Source: Strix aluco | Lineage: Eukaryota > Chordata > Aves > Strigiformes > Strigidae | Length of the DNA stretch: 64,000 nucleotides | Assembly (NCBI RefSeq): GCF_031877795.1 | Contig: NC_133932.1 | Span: 137,938,841-138,002,840, forward strand | Reading direction: 5' to 3' | In this document: positions 25,490 to 36,637 of the stretch, piece by piece | Position numbering within the stretch: the stretch's first letter is position 1 | Layout of the letters: each line of letters opens with the position of its first letter | Position numbers and translations under genes: made by a program | The notes under the pieces: generated by a model | Seen by the model: only the letters and a program-made list of their open reading frames with translations | What the model was told of the DNA's origin: nothing | Databases searched by the model: none

Positions 25490-28079
25490 GGGCGGGTGCT
25501 GGTCTGATATTTTGGGTTTTCTGTGCAGAAATGAGGAGGAGGCGCCGACCCTCAGCCCCTCCCCAGGAAAGCAGCTGCTGTTAGTCCCAGCTCCAGGACT
25601 GGCTGAGCCAGGCTTAAATCTGTGATGTGTGGGGAAACGGGGCCCAAGGAGAAAGCAAAGGGGACCCGGTTTTAGCTACGGGGCCTCTGCAGAAAGCGCC
25701 TCCCCAGGCGGGTGACAGATGGGGGTGACGTCAGGACGCGGTTTAGAAGAGCAAAGCCTCTTGGAGGCCGTCGCAGCATTCGGGCTCGTTTCTCAGAAAA
25801 AGCTGAAACGGGTCATTGTGGGCCGAGGGGCTGCCTGGCGCCTCCCCACAGGAGGGTCGGGGCTGGGGAGCGGCGGCGGCTGAGGGGCATGAGTCGATGC
25901 CACAGGAGCTGCTGCTCCGGCAGATGGTATTTTTTAGAAGTGACAGCTGCTCGTGGTGCCGGGAGCTGAAGAGTCCTGGAGGAAACTGATCCCGTGGTTG
26001 GGGGGGGAAGCCGGGAGGGAGCGGGAGGAGAAGCAGAGGTGGAGTGACCAAAATCTGGTGTTTTCACCCAGCAGCGGGGCCCCATGACTTCCCCAAGATG
26101 GTTGCGGGGTGGCCTCGTCGCTGTTCCCATGCGCCCAACTGGGCAAAATCTGCTGTGGGAGGGCTGGGGGTCCCCTGGTACCTGGGGGGGTGCTGACTGC
26201 GCTGGCCTGGAGGCATTACCAGTAAAGCCCGTGCCGTTACCAGCAAGGCCCAGCAGATCTGGGGACAACGCTGGTTATTGCCAGGTTCCGAGGCAGGATT
26301 TGATCTCTCGATGGCGGCAGGTTCAGGGTTTCAGACGCGCCGTGCTGCGCCCGGGGCCGGTGGTTTGACAGAAACGGCGCCTTTTGCTCCCAGAATTCCG
26401 AACCCTTCCCAACCCCTGGAACGTTCCCGTGCGTCACCCGGCTGTAACGGGGCCGAGGCCCTGGGCGGCGGCTGTGGTGGCGCAGAACCTTCTCTGTGAG
26501 AACGGCTCAGCCATCGCGGCTGCGCAGGGGGAACCTCCCAACCGCTCTGGTCCTTGGTTTGAAATATCGACCCGTCGGGACCGAGCGTCTGCCCGGGCCT
26601 GGCCCGCAGGCGGCTGCGACCCCCTGAACCCACGGCAGGGCAGCGCCGCCTCTTCCCGGGGTGTCCGGGGCAGCTCCTGGGGCGGGGCCCTGCGTGCGGC
26701 CGAGGGTGCTGGGGGAGCCAGAAACGGGGTACAGCCGCCACAGGGAGTGAGGGGCTGCACCCGCGGGGGGCCCGCACCTGCCTGGCACTGGTCCCTCGGT
26801 GCACAGTGCAGAGGGCTCCCAGCTACACCAAGAAACACCAGGTGCACCCTCAGAAACACCGGGTACACCCTCAGCACCACCAGCTCCACCCTCCAAAGCA
26901 CCAGCCCCCCCCAAAGCCTGGGCCTGGCTCCTGCCCGTCCCGGGGCGCTGGATCCGCCGGGCTGAGGGCGGCTCCTGCTCTGCCCACCCTGCTCACCCCG
27001 ACAGCTCTGGCCCCGGTGTCCCCTGCAGGGAGGCGAGGGGCAGCCCCTGCCCACCCCCCCTCATCCTCCCCCCTCATCCTCCCCCCTCATCCTCCCCCCT
27101 CATCCTCCCTCCTCATCCTCCATCCACCCCCAGGACTCTCCCCCCCTCCACACCCACTTCACCACCGATCGCTCCCTCGGCCCTTTCCACCAACAACAAC
27201 TTTGAGCCCTTCACGAACAATCCACCATCTTGGCGTGGGCAGCCCGGGGGGGGGGTGGGGGGCTCCGTCTGCTGCTCACACCTCGGGCGGGAGGGGGTTT
27301 ATAAACCCTCGTGCAAAATTTCTCCGAGTTTCCCCATTTCACGCAGCTGCTGCCGCCGGCCGGGGTGTTTTGCCTTGGCATTTCACAACAGGGGAAGAGA
27401 AGAACGTGGGGTTTGGGGTTTTTTTTACGTTTAGCGGCGGTTCCGTGTGAGTTAGGAAAGGAACGCTGTCGGCTGCGTGGTGGGGGGGGCTGGAAACGCG
27501 TCTGCGGGCTCCGGGGGACGGAGAGCCAAAGCCGGGAGACGCCGCCAACGCAGCCAAAGGGCTGAGTATGGCTCAGGAAGAACCGAGGGATGGTGGGGGG
27601 CGGATTAATTGAGCCGAGGTTAAATTTAACTGTGTGTGGGACGAGGCGTGCTCTGCCGACTGACAAAAATACGCTTTTCTGTAGAGCGGGATCGTGCCTG
27701 CTAGAAGCTAAAAGGGTGTGACACGGCTGCAAGAGGAGGGCAGCGACCTCCCCGGGCACCCGACGGGGCAGATTTCATGGGAGCTGAGCGCTGGAGCCGC
27801 GGCCGAGGGCAGTGACGGGCCTTTCCCTGCAGCTTCACCAGGGACGGTGACAAACCCCCGCGGGGTCGCAGGACAACAGGGGGAGGTACCCACCAGCTCG
27901 CGGGGGGCAGCGGGAGGAGAGACCCCATGGGGGGAGCAGAGACGGTGATTCTGGAGCAAAAGAGAGTTTAAATTGGTCGCAAATCAATCTGAGCTGGTAA
28001 TCAGGAAAAAAAAAAACCTCTCAGCAACAGGGATGTGAGGTCTGGAAGAGCCTCCTGGGGGTGGCGGGGCAGGAACCCC
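25490..28079. other. Intergenic DNA between RPS11 and the assembly gap
   Basis: GC-rich with no gene supported. It holds a degenerate ACACC-containing repeat at 26,815-26,905 and a 13-bp 'ctcatcctccccc' tandem repeat at 27,057-27,120. None of the NHL-repeat exons expected downstream of TRIM3 is found here on the minus strand. Confidence 0.5.
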
Positions 28080-28279
28080 NNNNNNNNNNNNNNNNNNNNN
28101 NNNNNNNNNNNNNNNNNNNNNNNNNNNNNNNNNNNNNNNNNNNNNNNNNNNNNNNNNNNNNNNNNNNNNNNNNNNNNNNNNNNNNNNNNNNNNNNNNNNN
28201 NNNNNNNNNNNNNNNNNNNNNNNNNNNNNNNNNNNNNNNNNNNNNNNNNNNNNNNNNNNNNNNNNNNNNNNNNNNNNNN
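28080..28279. other. Assembly gap, 200 N
   Basis: A run of exactly 200 unresolved bases, probably a placeholder for a gap of unknown size. It truncates the TRIM3 NHL domain on its right side. The exons for most of the NHL propeller and the 3'UTR must lie in it or be misplaced. Confidence 0.98.
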
Positions 28280-31200
28280 TGGGGGAGAAGATGCTGACCC
28301 AGCGGTTGTCGTAGTCGGCGATGATGATGTCCCCGTTCATGTCCACGGTGACGCCGGTCGGGCGCTGGAGCTGCCCGGGGGAGCGGCCCCGCACCCCGAA
28401 CCGCAGCCGGAACTGCCCTCGTTGGAAAACACCTTTTGGGGAGAGGCGGGGGGGGGCTCAGCCAGGCGGGGGGGGCCGTGCCGGGGCCGGGCGGGGGCCG
28501 CGCTCCTACCTGCACGCACTGTTATTGCTGTCGGCCACCACGATGCGGCCGCTGCTGGAGGTGGAGATGCCCTGCAGGTTGGTGAACTCGCCTTCTCCCG
28601 GCCGCGGCTCCCTGCGGCGCAGGCGGGGGTCAGGGGGGCCCGTCCGCCCCCCAGGGCCCCCCCCGCCCCGCCCCGCCCCGCGCTCACCCACGCGGAAGAT
28701 GAGCTCGTCCTCGATGGGGTTCTCCTTCTTCTTGCCGCTGCTGTACAGTGCTGGAGGGCGGCGCACGGCCTTCTGCCGGATGTGGCCGCTGCTGGGGGAC
28801 TTGACGCGGCGCTTGACGTCGTCGGGGGATGGGGGCACGTCAGAGGCCTTGACGGCGCGACGCGGAAGGGGCTGCCGCGGATGGGCTGCCCGTAGAGCAG
28901 GATGGAGAGGAGGAAGTCGCCCTCGGCGCGGGGCGTGTAGAGCAGCTCGTATGTGCCGTTCTTGTTGTCCTGCACCTCGGCCTCGGCCAGCGGCGCCGTC
29001 GGGGCCGTCACCTGGAAGCGGAGGCTGGCGCTGCCGCTGCGCACCAGCTCGCCGTCCTTGTCCTTGGTGGTGACGCTGAGCGAGGAGGCTGCCCCACCAC
29101 GGCGTGCCGCAGCCCCTCGCCCGTGGCCACCGTCTCGTGGGCCGTGGCGCTGGTGGTGATCAGCACGCCCAGGTTGAGGATGGACTTGCGGACGCCCTCG
29201 GTCTCCACCACGTAGTCGAGCTGCGCGTTCTCGTGGGGGTGCTCGGGAAGGCGCGGCTGGCCAGCTCGCTCAGCCGCTCGCTCATCTGCTTCCGCACCAG
29301 CAGCACCTCGGGGGCGGTGCCGTGGTGCAGCGCCTGCTCCGTGAAGGCGCAGCTGCTGAGGATGCTCTCCTGCCCTGGCGCAGCGCGTCAGCTGCGCCTG
29401 CAGCACCTGCCGGGACGGGCAGCGTCACCCCGCTGGCACCGCGCCCCCGGCCACCGACACGGCTGTGTACAGGCCCCGCCGCGGCACACAGACCCCAACA
29501 CGGCTCCTCAGGACCCCCGACATGGCCCCACCACAGCGCACCACGCCCAGAGCCCAGCTGCCCACAGCAGCGGTGTTGCGCTGCCGTGGGTCACTGTGCT
29601 GTGGGTCACTGTGCCGTGGGTCACGGTGCTGTGGGTCACTGTGCCGTGGGTCACCGTGCCATGGTGGTGCTGTGGGTCACCGTGCCGTGGGTCACCGTGC
29701 CATGGGCTGTGGTGCCCTTGAGTCACCATGCCATGGGTGCCATGGGTCACGGTGCCATAGATCACCGTGCCGTGGGTCACTGTGCCGTGGGTCATGGTGC
29801 CGTGGGCTGTGGTGCCGTGGGTCACCATGCCGTGGGTCACCGTGCCACAGGCTGTGGTGCCATGGGTCACCATGCCGTGGGTCACGGCGCCGTTACCTTC
29901 TGCTTGGCCCCGCAGGTGGCCTCAGGTCCCGCACCAGCACCCCCCGGCGCTGCCGCAGCGCCGCCTCCAGCTCCTCGAAGGTGCCGCCGATCTCTGACAC
30001 CGCCTGGTCCTTGCGCTCCGCCAGCTGCTGGCTGATCTCCGACACCAGCCCCACGGCCGCCGCCAGCTGCGGGAGCCTGCGGGGAGCCGCTGTGGGGTGG
30101 GCGCCGCCGGAGGGAACCCCCGGCCCCCCCAGACCCCCCCGGCCCGTACCTGCTCCTGACGGCGTCCAGCTGCTGCTGCAGGGCCGCCTTGTGCTGCTCC
30201 ACCACGTCGCGCAGCGGCACCGTGACGTGCTCCCGGTGCTCCCCCTCCGTGCACTCGCGGCACATCGCCGTCTCGCAGGGCTCACAGTAGAACTCCATCA
30301 CCTGCGCACGCCCGCTCAGGGACCCCCCCACGGACCCCTGCAGCCCCCCAGATCCCCGAGCACCTACAGCCCCCCCCAGCCCCCCCATGGACCCCTGCAG
30401 CCCCCCGCTAGATCCCCTGAACCCCTCCAGCCCCCCCCGGACCCCCAACCCCTGCAGATCCACAGATCCCCCAGCCCCCCTGGACCCCCTGAGCTCCCCC
30501 AGCCCCTTGCGGCCCTCCCTGGACCCCCGCTAGTCCCCCAGGACCTCTGCAGCCCCCCCCCCAGCCCTCCCTGGACCCCCATAGCCCCCCCAAGACCCCC
30601 CGCAGCCCCCCCCAGCCCCCCCCGCCACCTGCCGGGGTGACCCACCTTGCCCTCGTGGTTGGGGCAGGAGAGGGGCTGCCCGGTGACGGCACTGACGGGG
30701 TCGAGGCCACGGCCGGGGTGGGGGCCGCAGCTTGTCGGGGTCGCGCTGCAGCACCTCCATCAGGTTGGTGATGAAGAAGTTGTTCTGGAGGGCGGCGACG
30801 CCGCGCTCGGGCAGGATGGAGGTCTGGCGGCACACGGGGCAGGACAGGGTCAGGCTCTGGGGCGGGATATAGTTCTGGAGACACCTGGGGCGAACGGGGA
30901 CAACCAGAGGGTCAGGAGCCGCACGGGGCGGGGCAGGGGGCACGTGGACGGACGGACGGACGGACGGGAGGGTGGGGGTGGGGTGTGGGGCAGCAGCGGG
31001 GCGGGGGATGGAGGGCAGGGTCTAAGATGGACAGATGGATGGACAGGAGGGATCTGGGGATACAGGCCAGGAGCAGAGGAATGGGGCTGGAGGAGCAGGC
31101 AGGGAGCAGGATGGACAGACGACAGACAGGAGGGACTGTGGTGTGTGGGGCAGCAGCAGAGGGAGGGGTTGGGGGGGCAGAGAGCAGGACAGACGGACAG

Positions 31201-32336
31201 GAGGAGTCAGGTACATGGGGCGGGAGCAGGAGAACGGGTCTGGAGGGGCAGGCGGGGAGCAGGACGGACAGACGGACGGACAGGGGGGCTGCACCGCAGC
31301 AGACTGGGGCACAGGAGCAAAGCGCAGGGCTGGCACGACAGACGGACAGCGGGACGGACGGATGGACGGACAGGAGGCTCCGCTGCGGCACACTGGGGCG
31401 CGGGGGCCAGGAGCAGAGGGAGGGGGCTGGCGGGACAGATGGACGGATGAGCAGGAGGGCAGCCCATGGGGGTGGGGCTGGGCTGGCCGCACGGCCGGAC
31501 AGCAGGACGGATGGACAGACGGACGGACAGGAGGGGCAACGATGCTATGGCACAGCCGGGTGCAGGAGCGGGGGCGGGGGGCGGACAGACGGCAGGACAG
31601 ATGGACGGGACCTGCCAGAGCCCGGAGGGGTGGACAGACACACAGACGGGGAGGGGAAGGGGCTGGGGGGGCGGGGGGGGCACAGAGAGAGCAGAGATCA
31701 GCGCAGAGCCCCCCCTGACCCCCAGCGGATCAGCCCACGGCGGGGGAGAAGTGGGGGGCGCAGAGGGGGGGGCAGGGGGACGCAGGGGGGTCCAGCTGCC
31801 CACGGCGGGTGTTGGGTGAGGGGGGGGCTGAGGGGGGGCGGCTCTGCTCCCGCTGCAGGTTGGGGTGCAGGGGGGGGCAGGGGGGTACAGGGAGGTGCAA
31901 TGGAGGTGCAGGGGGGTGCAGGGGGGTGCAGGGGGGCTCAGGGGGGTGCAGGGGGGCACAGGGGGGCTCAGGGGGTTCAGAGGGATGCAGGGGGGTGCAG
32001 GGGGGTGTGGGGGGGTCAGGGGGTGCAGTGCTCGCCTCTCGCAGAAGGGGTGCAGGGGGGCTCAGGGGGATGCAGGGGGGGCTCAGGGGTTTCAGGGGGG
32101 GTTCAAGCGGTCTCGGGGGGCAGCGCCCACCTCTCGCAGAAGGGGTGCAGGGGGGTGCAGGGGGGATGCAGAGGGGCTCGGGGGGTCCCGGGGGCGGCGC
32201 CCACCTCTCGCAGAAGGTGTGCAGGCAGGGCAGCACCTTGGGGTTGCGGTATCGGTCGAGGGCAGATGCTGCAGACCAGGAACTGTTTGTCGATCTGTCG
32301 CACCACGGGGCTGGCGCTGGGCTCCCGCCGGGCCAT
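28280..32336 (-). CDS. TRIM3: TRIM3 (RING-B-box-filamin-NHL E3 ligase), 3' end lost in gap, several frame disruptions
   Basis: Brain-enriched TRIM-NHL ubiquitin ligase. Seven exons are visible: 32205-32336, 30646-30884, 30150-30301, 29897-30076, 28688-29406, 28510-28611 and 28280-28432 (cut by the gap). They encode MARREP...[14 protein letters not shown] (RING), [12 protein letters not shown], a B-box ([11 protein letters not shown]), coiled coil, filamin repeat ([11 protein letters not shown]) and the first NHL strands ([26 protein letters not shown]). Identity over TRIM2 rests on residue choice and on ARFIP2 as neighbour. All splice sites are intact, but about ten one-base indels break frame, near 32260, 30730, 29920, 29375, 29246, 29088, 28860, 28591, 28519 and 28416. 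Each sits in a short homopolymer and the correct frame resumes right after it. Consensus error near a contig end is likelier than a pseudogene. Confidence 0.92.
29577..29888 (+). repeat. 15-bp minisatellite in TRIM3 intron 4
   Basis: About twenty copies of a unit close to 'gtgccgtgggtcact', with variants such as 'gtgctgtgggtca' and 'gtgccatgggtca'. It is open in several frames on both strands, producing spurious threonine/histidine or tryptophan/valine repeat ORFs. It abuts the splice donor of TRIM3 exon 4. Confidence 0.92.
30310..30640 (-). repeat. CCCC-rich degenerate minisatellite, TRIM3 intron 2
   Basis: C-rich direct repeats built on 'cccctgcagccccccc' and 'gacccccc' variants fill the intron between the RING/B-box exons. 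No coding content. Confidence 0.7.
30940..31690 (+). repeat. GGAC/CAGACGGACGG minisatellite, TRIM3 intron 1
   Basis: Starts with a clean (GGAC)n run at 30,943-30,968 and continues as a diverged tandem array of 'acagacggacgg' and 'gggcaggagcagg' units. It fills more than half of the intron between TRIM3 exons 1 and 2. Confidence 0.85.
31855..32200 (+). repeat. GCAGGGGG minisatellite carrying copies of the exon 1 splice junction
   Basis: Tandem 'gtgcagggggg' units fill the intron right after TRIM3 exon 1. Two segments, 32,027-32,055 and 32,121-32,150, repeat the end of exon 1 plus its splice donor (plus strand 'cctctcgcagaagg'). The true junction is at 32,197-32,228, so duplicated exon ends lie inside the intron. 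Confidence 0.8.
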
Positions 32337-32339
32337 GGC

Positions 32340-32790
32340 GGCGTCCCCGGCCCCTCAGCCTGCGCACGGGGGGCGGCGGTGACCCACGGCGACCCACGGC
32401 CCCCCACAGTGACCCACACCCCCCATGGTAGAGTCCCCAGCCCCATCAGCCTGCACACGAGGGCAGTGGGGCACGGCCCGTGGCGACCCACAGCAACCCA
32501 TGGCCCCCCATAGCGACCCACAGCCCCCCGCGGCCACCCATGGCCCCCCACAGTGGCCCACAGCCCCCCATGGCGACCCACGGTCCCCCACAGTGCCTCA
32601 CAGCCACCCACGGCCCCCATAGCCCCCCAGAGTGACCCACAGCCCCCCAGGCCGCCCGTGGCACCCCATAGTGACCCACGACCCTCCACAGTGACCCACA
32701 GCGACCCACGGCCCCCCACAGCCCCCCGCGGTGACCCACGGCCACACAGAGCCCCCACAGCTCCCCACGCCGCCCCCCCCCCCGGCCGCC
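32340..32790 (+). repeat. GACCCACAGCCCCCC minisatellite upstream of TRIM3 start
   Basis: Tandem array of about 20-bp units such as 'gacccacagccccccatgg' and 'gacccacggccccccaca', starting just upstream of the TRIM3 ATG and running into its putative 5' region. It could lie in the 5'UTR or first intron. Confidence 0.85.
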
Positions 32791-32799
32791 CCTGCCCCC

Positions 32800-33401
32800 C
32801 ACCGTGGCCACGGTCCCGGGCGCAGCCCCACACCCCTCTGACCCACAGCTCCGCCCTGCGCCCCACAGCGCAACCCCCCCCAGCCCCACTGACCCCCCCC
32901 AGCACTCCCCATCCGCCCCCCCCGCCCCTCCCGAGCCGGGGTCCCCGCCGCCGCCCCCCCGCGGGGCCCCGCACCCGGCGGACGATGGCGGGGTCCCCTC
33001 CGCCTCCCGGGGTGCCCCCTCCGGGGTGTCCCCCCCCGGCCCCGCTCACGGCGCTGCGGCGGCCCCGCGCTCCAGGCCCCGGCCCCGCCCCGGCCGCCAT
33101 TGTGCGGCACCGCCCGCCCCGACGGCACCGCCCCCGCGGCACCGGGCACCCGGGCAGGGACGGGGGGACACGGCGGAGGGGGGGGGACACGGCGGGAGGC
33201 GGGGGGCACAGCGACGCACACACACACACGGGGGGGGCAGCGGCAGCCCCGGCCCGCGGAGCCGCAGCGGCTGCGGGGCCCCGCCGAGATGCTGCGGGCA
33301 CGGCCCGGCCCCGCATCCCGCCCCCGCCGTGTCCCGGGGTGTGCCCCCCCCTGCTGTGTCCCCCCCCCGCCCCGCCGTGTCCCCCCCCCGTCCCCGGCCC
33401 T

Positions 33402-33405
<4 letters not shown>
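32800..33405. promoter_or_regulatory. CpG island, putative TRIM3 promoter region
   Basis: Dense CpG sequence with many GC boxes about 0.5-1 kb upstream (minus orientation) of the TRIM3 start codon. It includes a GCCGCCATT (YY1-like) near 33,094. No upstream noncoding exon can be placed confidently. Promoter status is inferred from position and composition. Confidence 0.4.

Positions 33406-33439
<34 letters not shown>
33405..33439 (+). repeat. (TG)n microsatellite
   Basis: Pure TG dinucleotide run of about 17 repeats. Confidence 0.95.
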
Positions 33440-33443
<4 letters not shown>

Positions 33444-33814
33444 TGTCCCTGCACCCCCCCCCCCCGTCCTTGTCCCCAACGCTGCGCCCACCCCCCTTGT
33501 CCCTGGCCCCCACCCTTCCTCCCCACCCCCCTTGTCCTTGCGTGTCCCCCCCCCCCCGCCCATCCACGCCCCCCCCCCCCCCCGTGCTGCCCCTGTCCCC
33601 CCCCACCCGCCGGGGCCGATCCCGCCCCCCCCCCATATCCCCCTGCCAGCCCCCTCCGCGCAGCGGACACAACCCCCGCCCCCCCCCGCGTGGCCCCCCC
33701 GAGCGTGTCACCCCCACTCACCCCCCACGCAGCCCCCTCCTCGCTGCAGCCCCCCCCGCGGGCCGGCCCCGCGCATCCTCGGCCCGGCCCGGCGCGGCAG
33801 GACTGCGCCAGGGA

Positions 33815-34085
33815 TGGGCAGGGCAGCAGCTGCCAGCCCGGGCCGCACCACGGCCGCGCGGGGGGGTCACACGCTTCCACCACCTCCCCGCTCCCCACGG
33901 AAAACACACACCCCCCCCCGCGGACCCCCCACTCGGGAACGGCGACGCGTCCGCCGTTCCCGAGTGGGGGGTCCGCGGGGGGGGGGGTGTCCGCGTGTCC
34001 GCGGAGAGTGGGGAGGGGAAAGAGGGACCCACCCCCCCCCCAGCGCGAATGGTTGGGTCCGGGCTGTGGCTCTGCAGTGGGGGGG
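33815..34085. repeat. Inverted duplication with perfect 34-bp core arms
   Basis: 33,911-33,944 and 33,952-33,985 are perfect reverse complements separated by 7 bp. The core includes 'cactcgggaacggcg'. Outside the core the similarity continues imperfectly to about 130 bp per arm: 'gcagctgccagcccggg...' on the left against the reverse complement of '...tccgggctgtggctctgc' on the right. It would form a very stable cruciform or hairpin. No terminal-repeat transposon was recognised. Confidence 0.75.
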
Positions 34086-36600
34086 GCTCCGGGCGCGCCC
34101 CCGCTGCATCCCGGGGTACCCGGCTGTCGCCACGGCAACCGCATCCCGCCCCGCTGTGTCCCCCCTTAAAGTGGGGAGGGGGGGGCTGGCGGACCCCAAA
34201 ATGAAGGGGGGGGGTCCCCTTGCACGGACACGGGTGGGTCCCCGTGGGTGTCGTGGCCTTGAGGGGGGGGACACGAGGGGGACACACACACACACACACA
34301 CACTGTCCCCAACCGCCCCGAGGGACCGGCTGGGCGGGTCGCGGGGGTCTGGGGGGGTGATGGGGGGGAAGCCACCCCCAGTGCTGGGTGACAACGCGGG
34401 GGGGGACCCCACGGAGGATTTTGTCGCCTTCTGGCCCCCACGGAGGGGCGTTATGGGGTGGGGGGGGCGGGTGGGCAACCTGGGGGGGGGGCAAAGGCAA
34501 GTCGGAGGGTTGAGCTCGGACGGTTCACGCGGGGTGGGGGGGGGGGGTGACAAGTGACCCGGGGCAGGCACGGGGTTGACACAATCTGGGGGGGGGGTGA
34601 GCAGCCTGGAGTGACCCCACCGCTGCCCCTGCCTCGAGCAGGGGGGGACACACACCCCCGGCCCCCCCCCCGGTTCCACTCCCCATCCCGGATCACGCTC
34701 CAGGCAGGATCGGGCCCCCCCCGTATCCCCCAGCCGGGACCAGCAGCCCCGCGGAGTGGCCAGCGCTGGCCGGGAGGTGGCCAGCCCGGGCACGGCCCCC
34801 CCGGGGGGGTGACGGGGTCCCGGCCCCCGCGTCGCCTGGCACCGGCCCAGCGACAAAGGGCGCAGTGAGGGGCGGGGGGACGCGGCCAGGGGCCAGCACC
34901 GCGCCGGGGGCCGGGGGGGCAACGGTGGGGCTGGGGGGGGCCGGTGCGGCCGCTGAGCGGAGCGGGGGGGGGGATCCTCAGCAAAAACCAGACGGGGAGG
35001 GGTAAAGCAGAGCCTGGCCCGGGCGGGGGGGAGCGGGAAGGGTCCGTCCGTCCCCGCGTCACCCCGGCCCCCCCCCCGCCCCCCCGGCGGGTGCCACCCC
35101 CGGGCAGGGTCCCCCTCGGGGACACGGGGACGCTCTCGCCGCCAGGCCGGGGACGTCCGGGAGGTTCTTCTGCACCTCCTGGGGCGGGAGAGGGGCGGCG
35201 AGGGACCCCCGGGGGGGCACCCCCAGCGCCGGGGCTCCCCGTCGGCGCGGCGTGTCCCCTCGTGTTCCCCCCGTGTCCCCCTGTGTCCCCGGCCGGGACG
35301 GCTGCGGGGACTCGAACCGCCCCCCCCGAGGACAAACCCCCCCCCCCCCTCGAGGGCGGACGGGGCTGGGGGGGGGGGCGGGGACGGGGGGTCCGGGCCC
35401 GGGGACACGGGGGGACACGGGGACACGCAGGTGCCACACAGGGGGGTGCCCCGGCGAGCCCCGCTCCGGCGGTGGCCGCCCGCGGCTCCCGGGTGCTGGC
35501 CCGGTGGTGGCCACCCGCACGCGGTCGGTGGCCGGGCCGGGGCCTTCAGTAGCCGGCGGGCGGAGGAGCCGCCGCAGAGCCCGGGGTGGCCCGGGACAGC
35601 CCGGCTGGGCCTGGGCACGGCCCCTCTGCGGGCTGGTGGCCACAGCCGGGACAGAGCCGGGGCGGCAGCCAGGGGAGGGACACAGGGACGGTGGGTGCTG
35701 CCGGGGTCGGTGGGTGCTGCGGAGGGGCAGGGCGGGGCCCCGCCCGGAGCCGCCCGAGGGCCGGTGGGAGCCGCGGGGGGGCACCAGGCAGCACCTCCCG
35801 CTCCGGACCCCCCGCCGGGGAAATCCCGCACCAGGATCGGCCCCAACGCCCAGACGGGTCTGGGGGGGGCCGCGTCCGGTACCGGTGACCCCCCCGACGG
35901 GGTAACACCCCCTCCCCTCCCCGGGGGGCCCCGCGGCAGCACCCCGCACCGGTGTGCGGACCGCGGGGCGGGGAGGGGGGGGGGGGGGGGAGGCAGGTGC
36001 CCGCAGCGTCCCCCCCCCGCCGGGACCCCTGGGGACAAGGGGGGGGCACACAAGGGTGTCTCCCCCCACCCCTTCGTGTGTGGGACCCCGGGAGTCCCGT
36101 CCCCGGGGGGTGCAGGTTGGGGGGGGGGGGGGTGGGACAGTGCCCCGGGGGTGTCAGGGGGTGTCCGGGGGTGCCCACTGGGGGGCGGAGGCCCCGGGGG
36201 GGGGGCGGCGGGGCGCGGTCGGTGGGGGGGGCACCGGCCACCCTCGCTGCTCAGCCCACCCCGTCCCGGCGGAGGGGGGCGGCGCCGGTGGCCGGTGGCC
36301 TCGTCGGGGCGGCGGCACCCGGGGAAGGGGAACCCCGCGGCGGGTCGGGTGACCCCCCCCACCCCCCCTGGTACTACCGGCAGGACCGAAGTGACAGTGC
36401 CGAGACCCCCCCGGACCCGCCGAGCCCCCGCTGCGGGGCAGGGGGAGTCGCTCCCGTGAAGGTGCAAGGGGCAGCGGCCGGGGGCCCCGGGGAGATTTTC
36501 GGGGAGCAGCGGGGTGTGTGTGTGTGTGTGGCAGGAGCAGAGCCCCCCCAGCCCCCCCGGAAGCTCCAGCCTCGCCTCCCCCCTCCCAGCCCCCCCCTCA
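34086..36600. other. GC-rich, CpG-dense intergenic DNA between TRIM3 and ARFIP2
   Basis: Contains an (AC)n microsatellite at 34,282-34,303 and many G/C homopolymers. Very long frames (up to about 900 codons on the minus strand) are composition artefacts: proline, glycine and arginine rich, no domains, crossing microsatellites. No gene supported. Confidence 0.5.
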
Positions 36601-36637
36601 GCCCCCCGCAGCTCACACACCCGCAGATCCGTACCGC

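Noticed and set aside
29465-30640. A 391-codon plus-strand frame with repeated cysteine/arginine/glycine units
   Set aside because: It is a reading of the 15-bp minisatellite and lies antisense to real TRIM3 exons.
28280-32336. Reading TRIM3 as a pseudogene
   Set aside because: Splice sites and protein text are conserved on both sides of every break and the breaks are homopolymer-type single bases clustered near the gap, so sequence error is the better explanation.
28280-32336. Calling this gene TRIM2 instead of TRIM3
   Set aside because: Several stretches favour TRIM3 (for example [11 protein letters not shown], the ATCGAKQK-type region, [18 protein letters not shown]) and the direct neighbour is ARFIP2, the TRIM3 partner, not ARFIP1.
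30985-32382. Long plus-strand glycine/glutamine-rich frame resembling a low-complexity protein
   Set aside because: It reads through the GGAC and GCAGGGGG minisatellites of TRIM3 intron 1 and antisense to exon 1.
35305-35335. tRNA B-box-like GGTTCGAGTCC on the minus strand
   Set aside because: The T-stem does not pair and no D-arm or acceptor stem is present.
33867-36620. A 917-codon open frame on the minus strand and other very long frames between TRIM3 and ARFIP2
   Set aside because: They are proline/glycine/arginine rich, cross microsatellites and homopolymers, have no domain and overlap equally long frames in other phases. Stop codons are simply rare in this GC-rich DNA.
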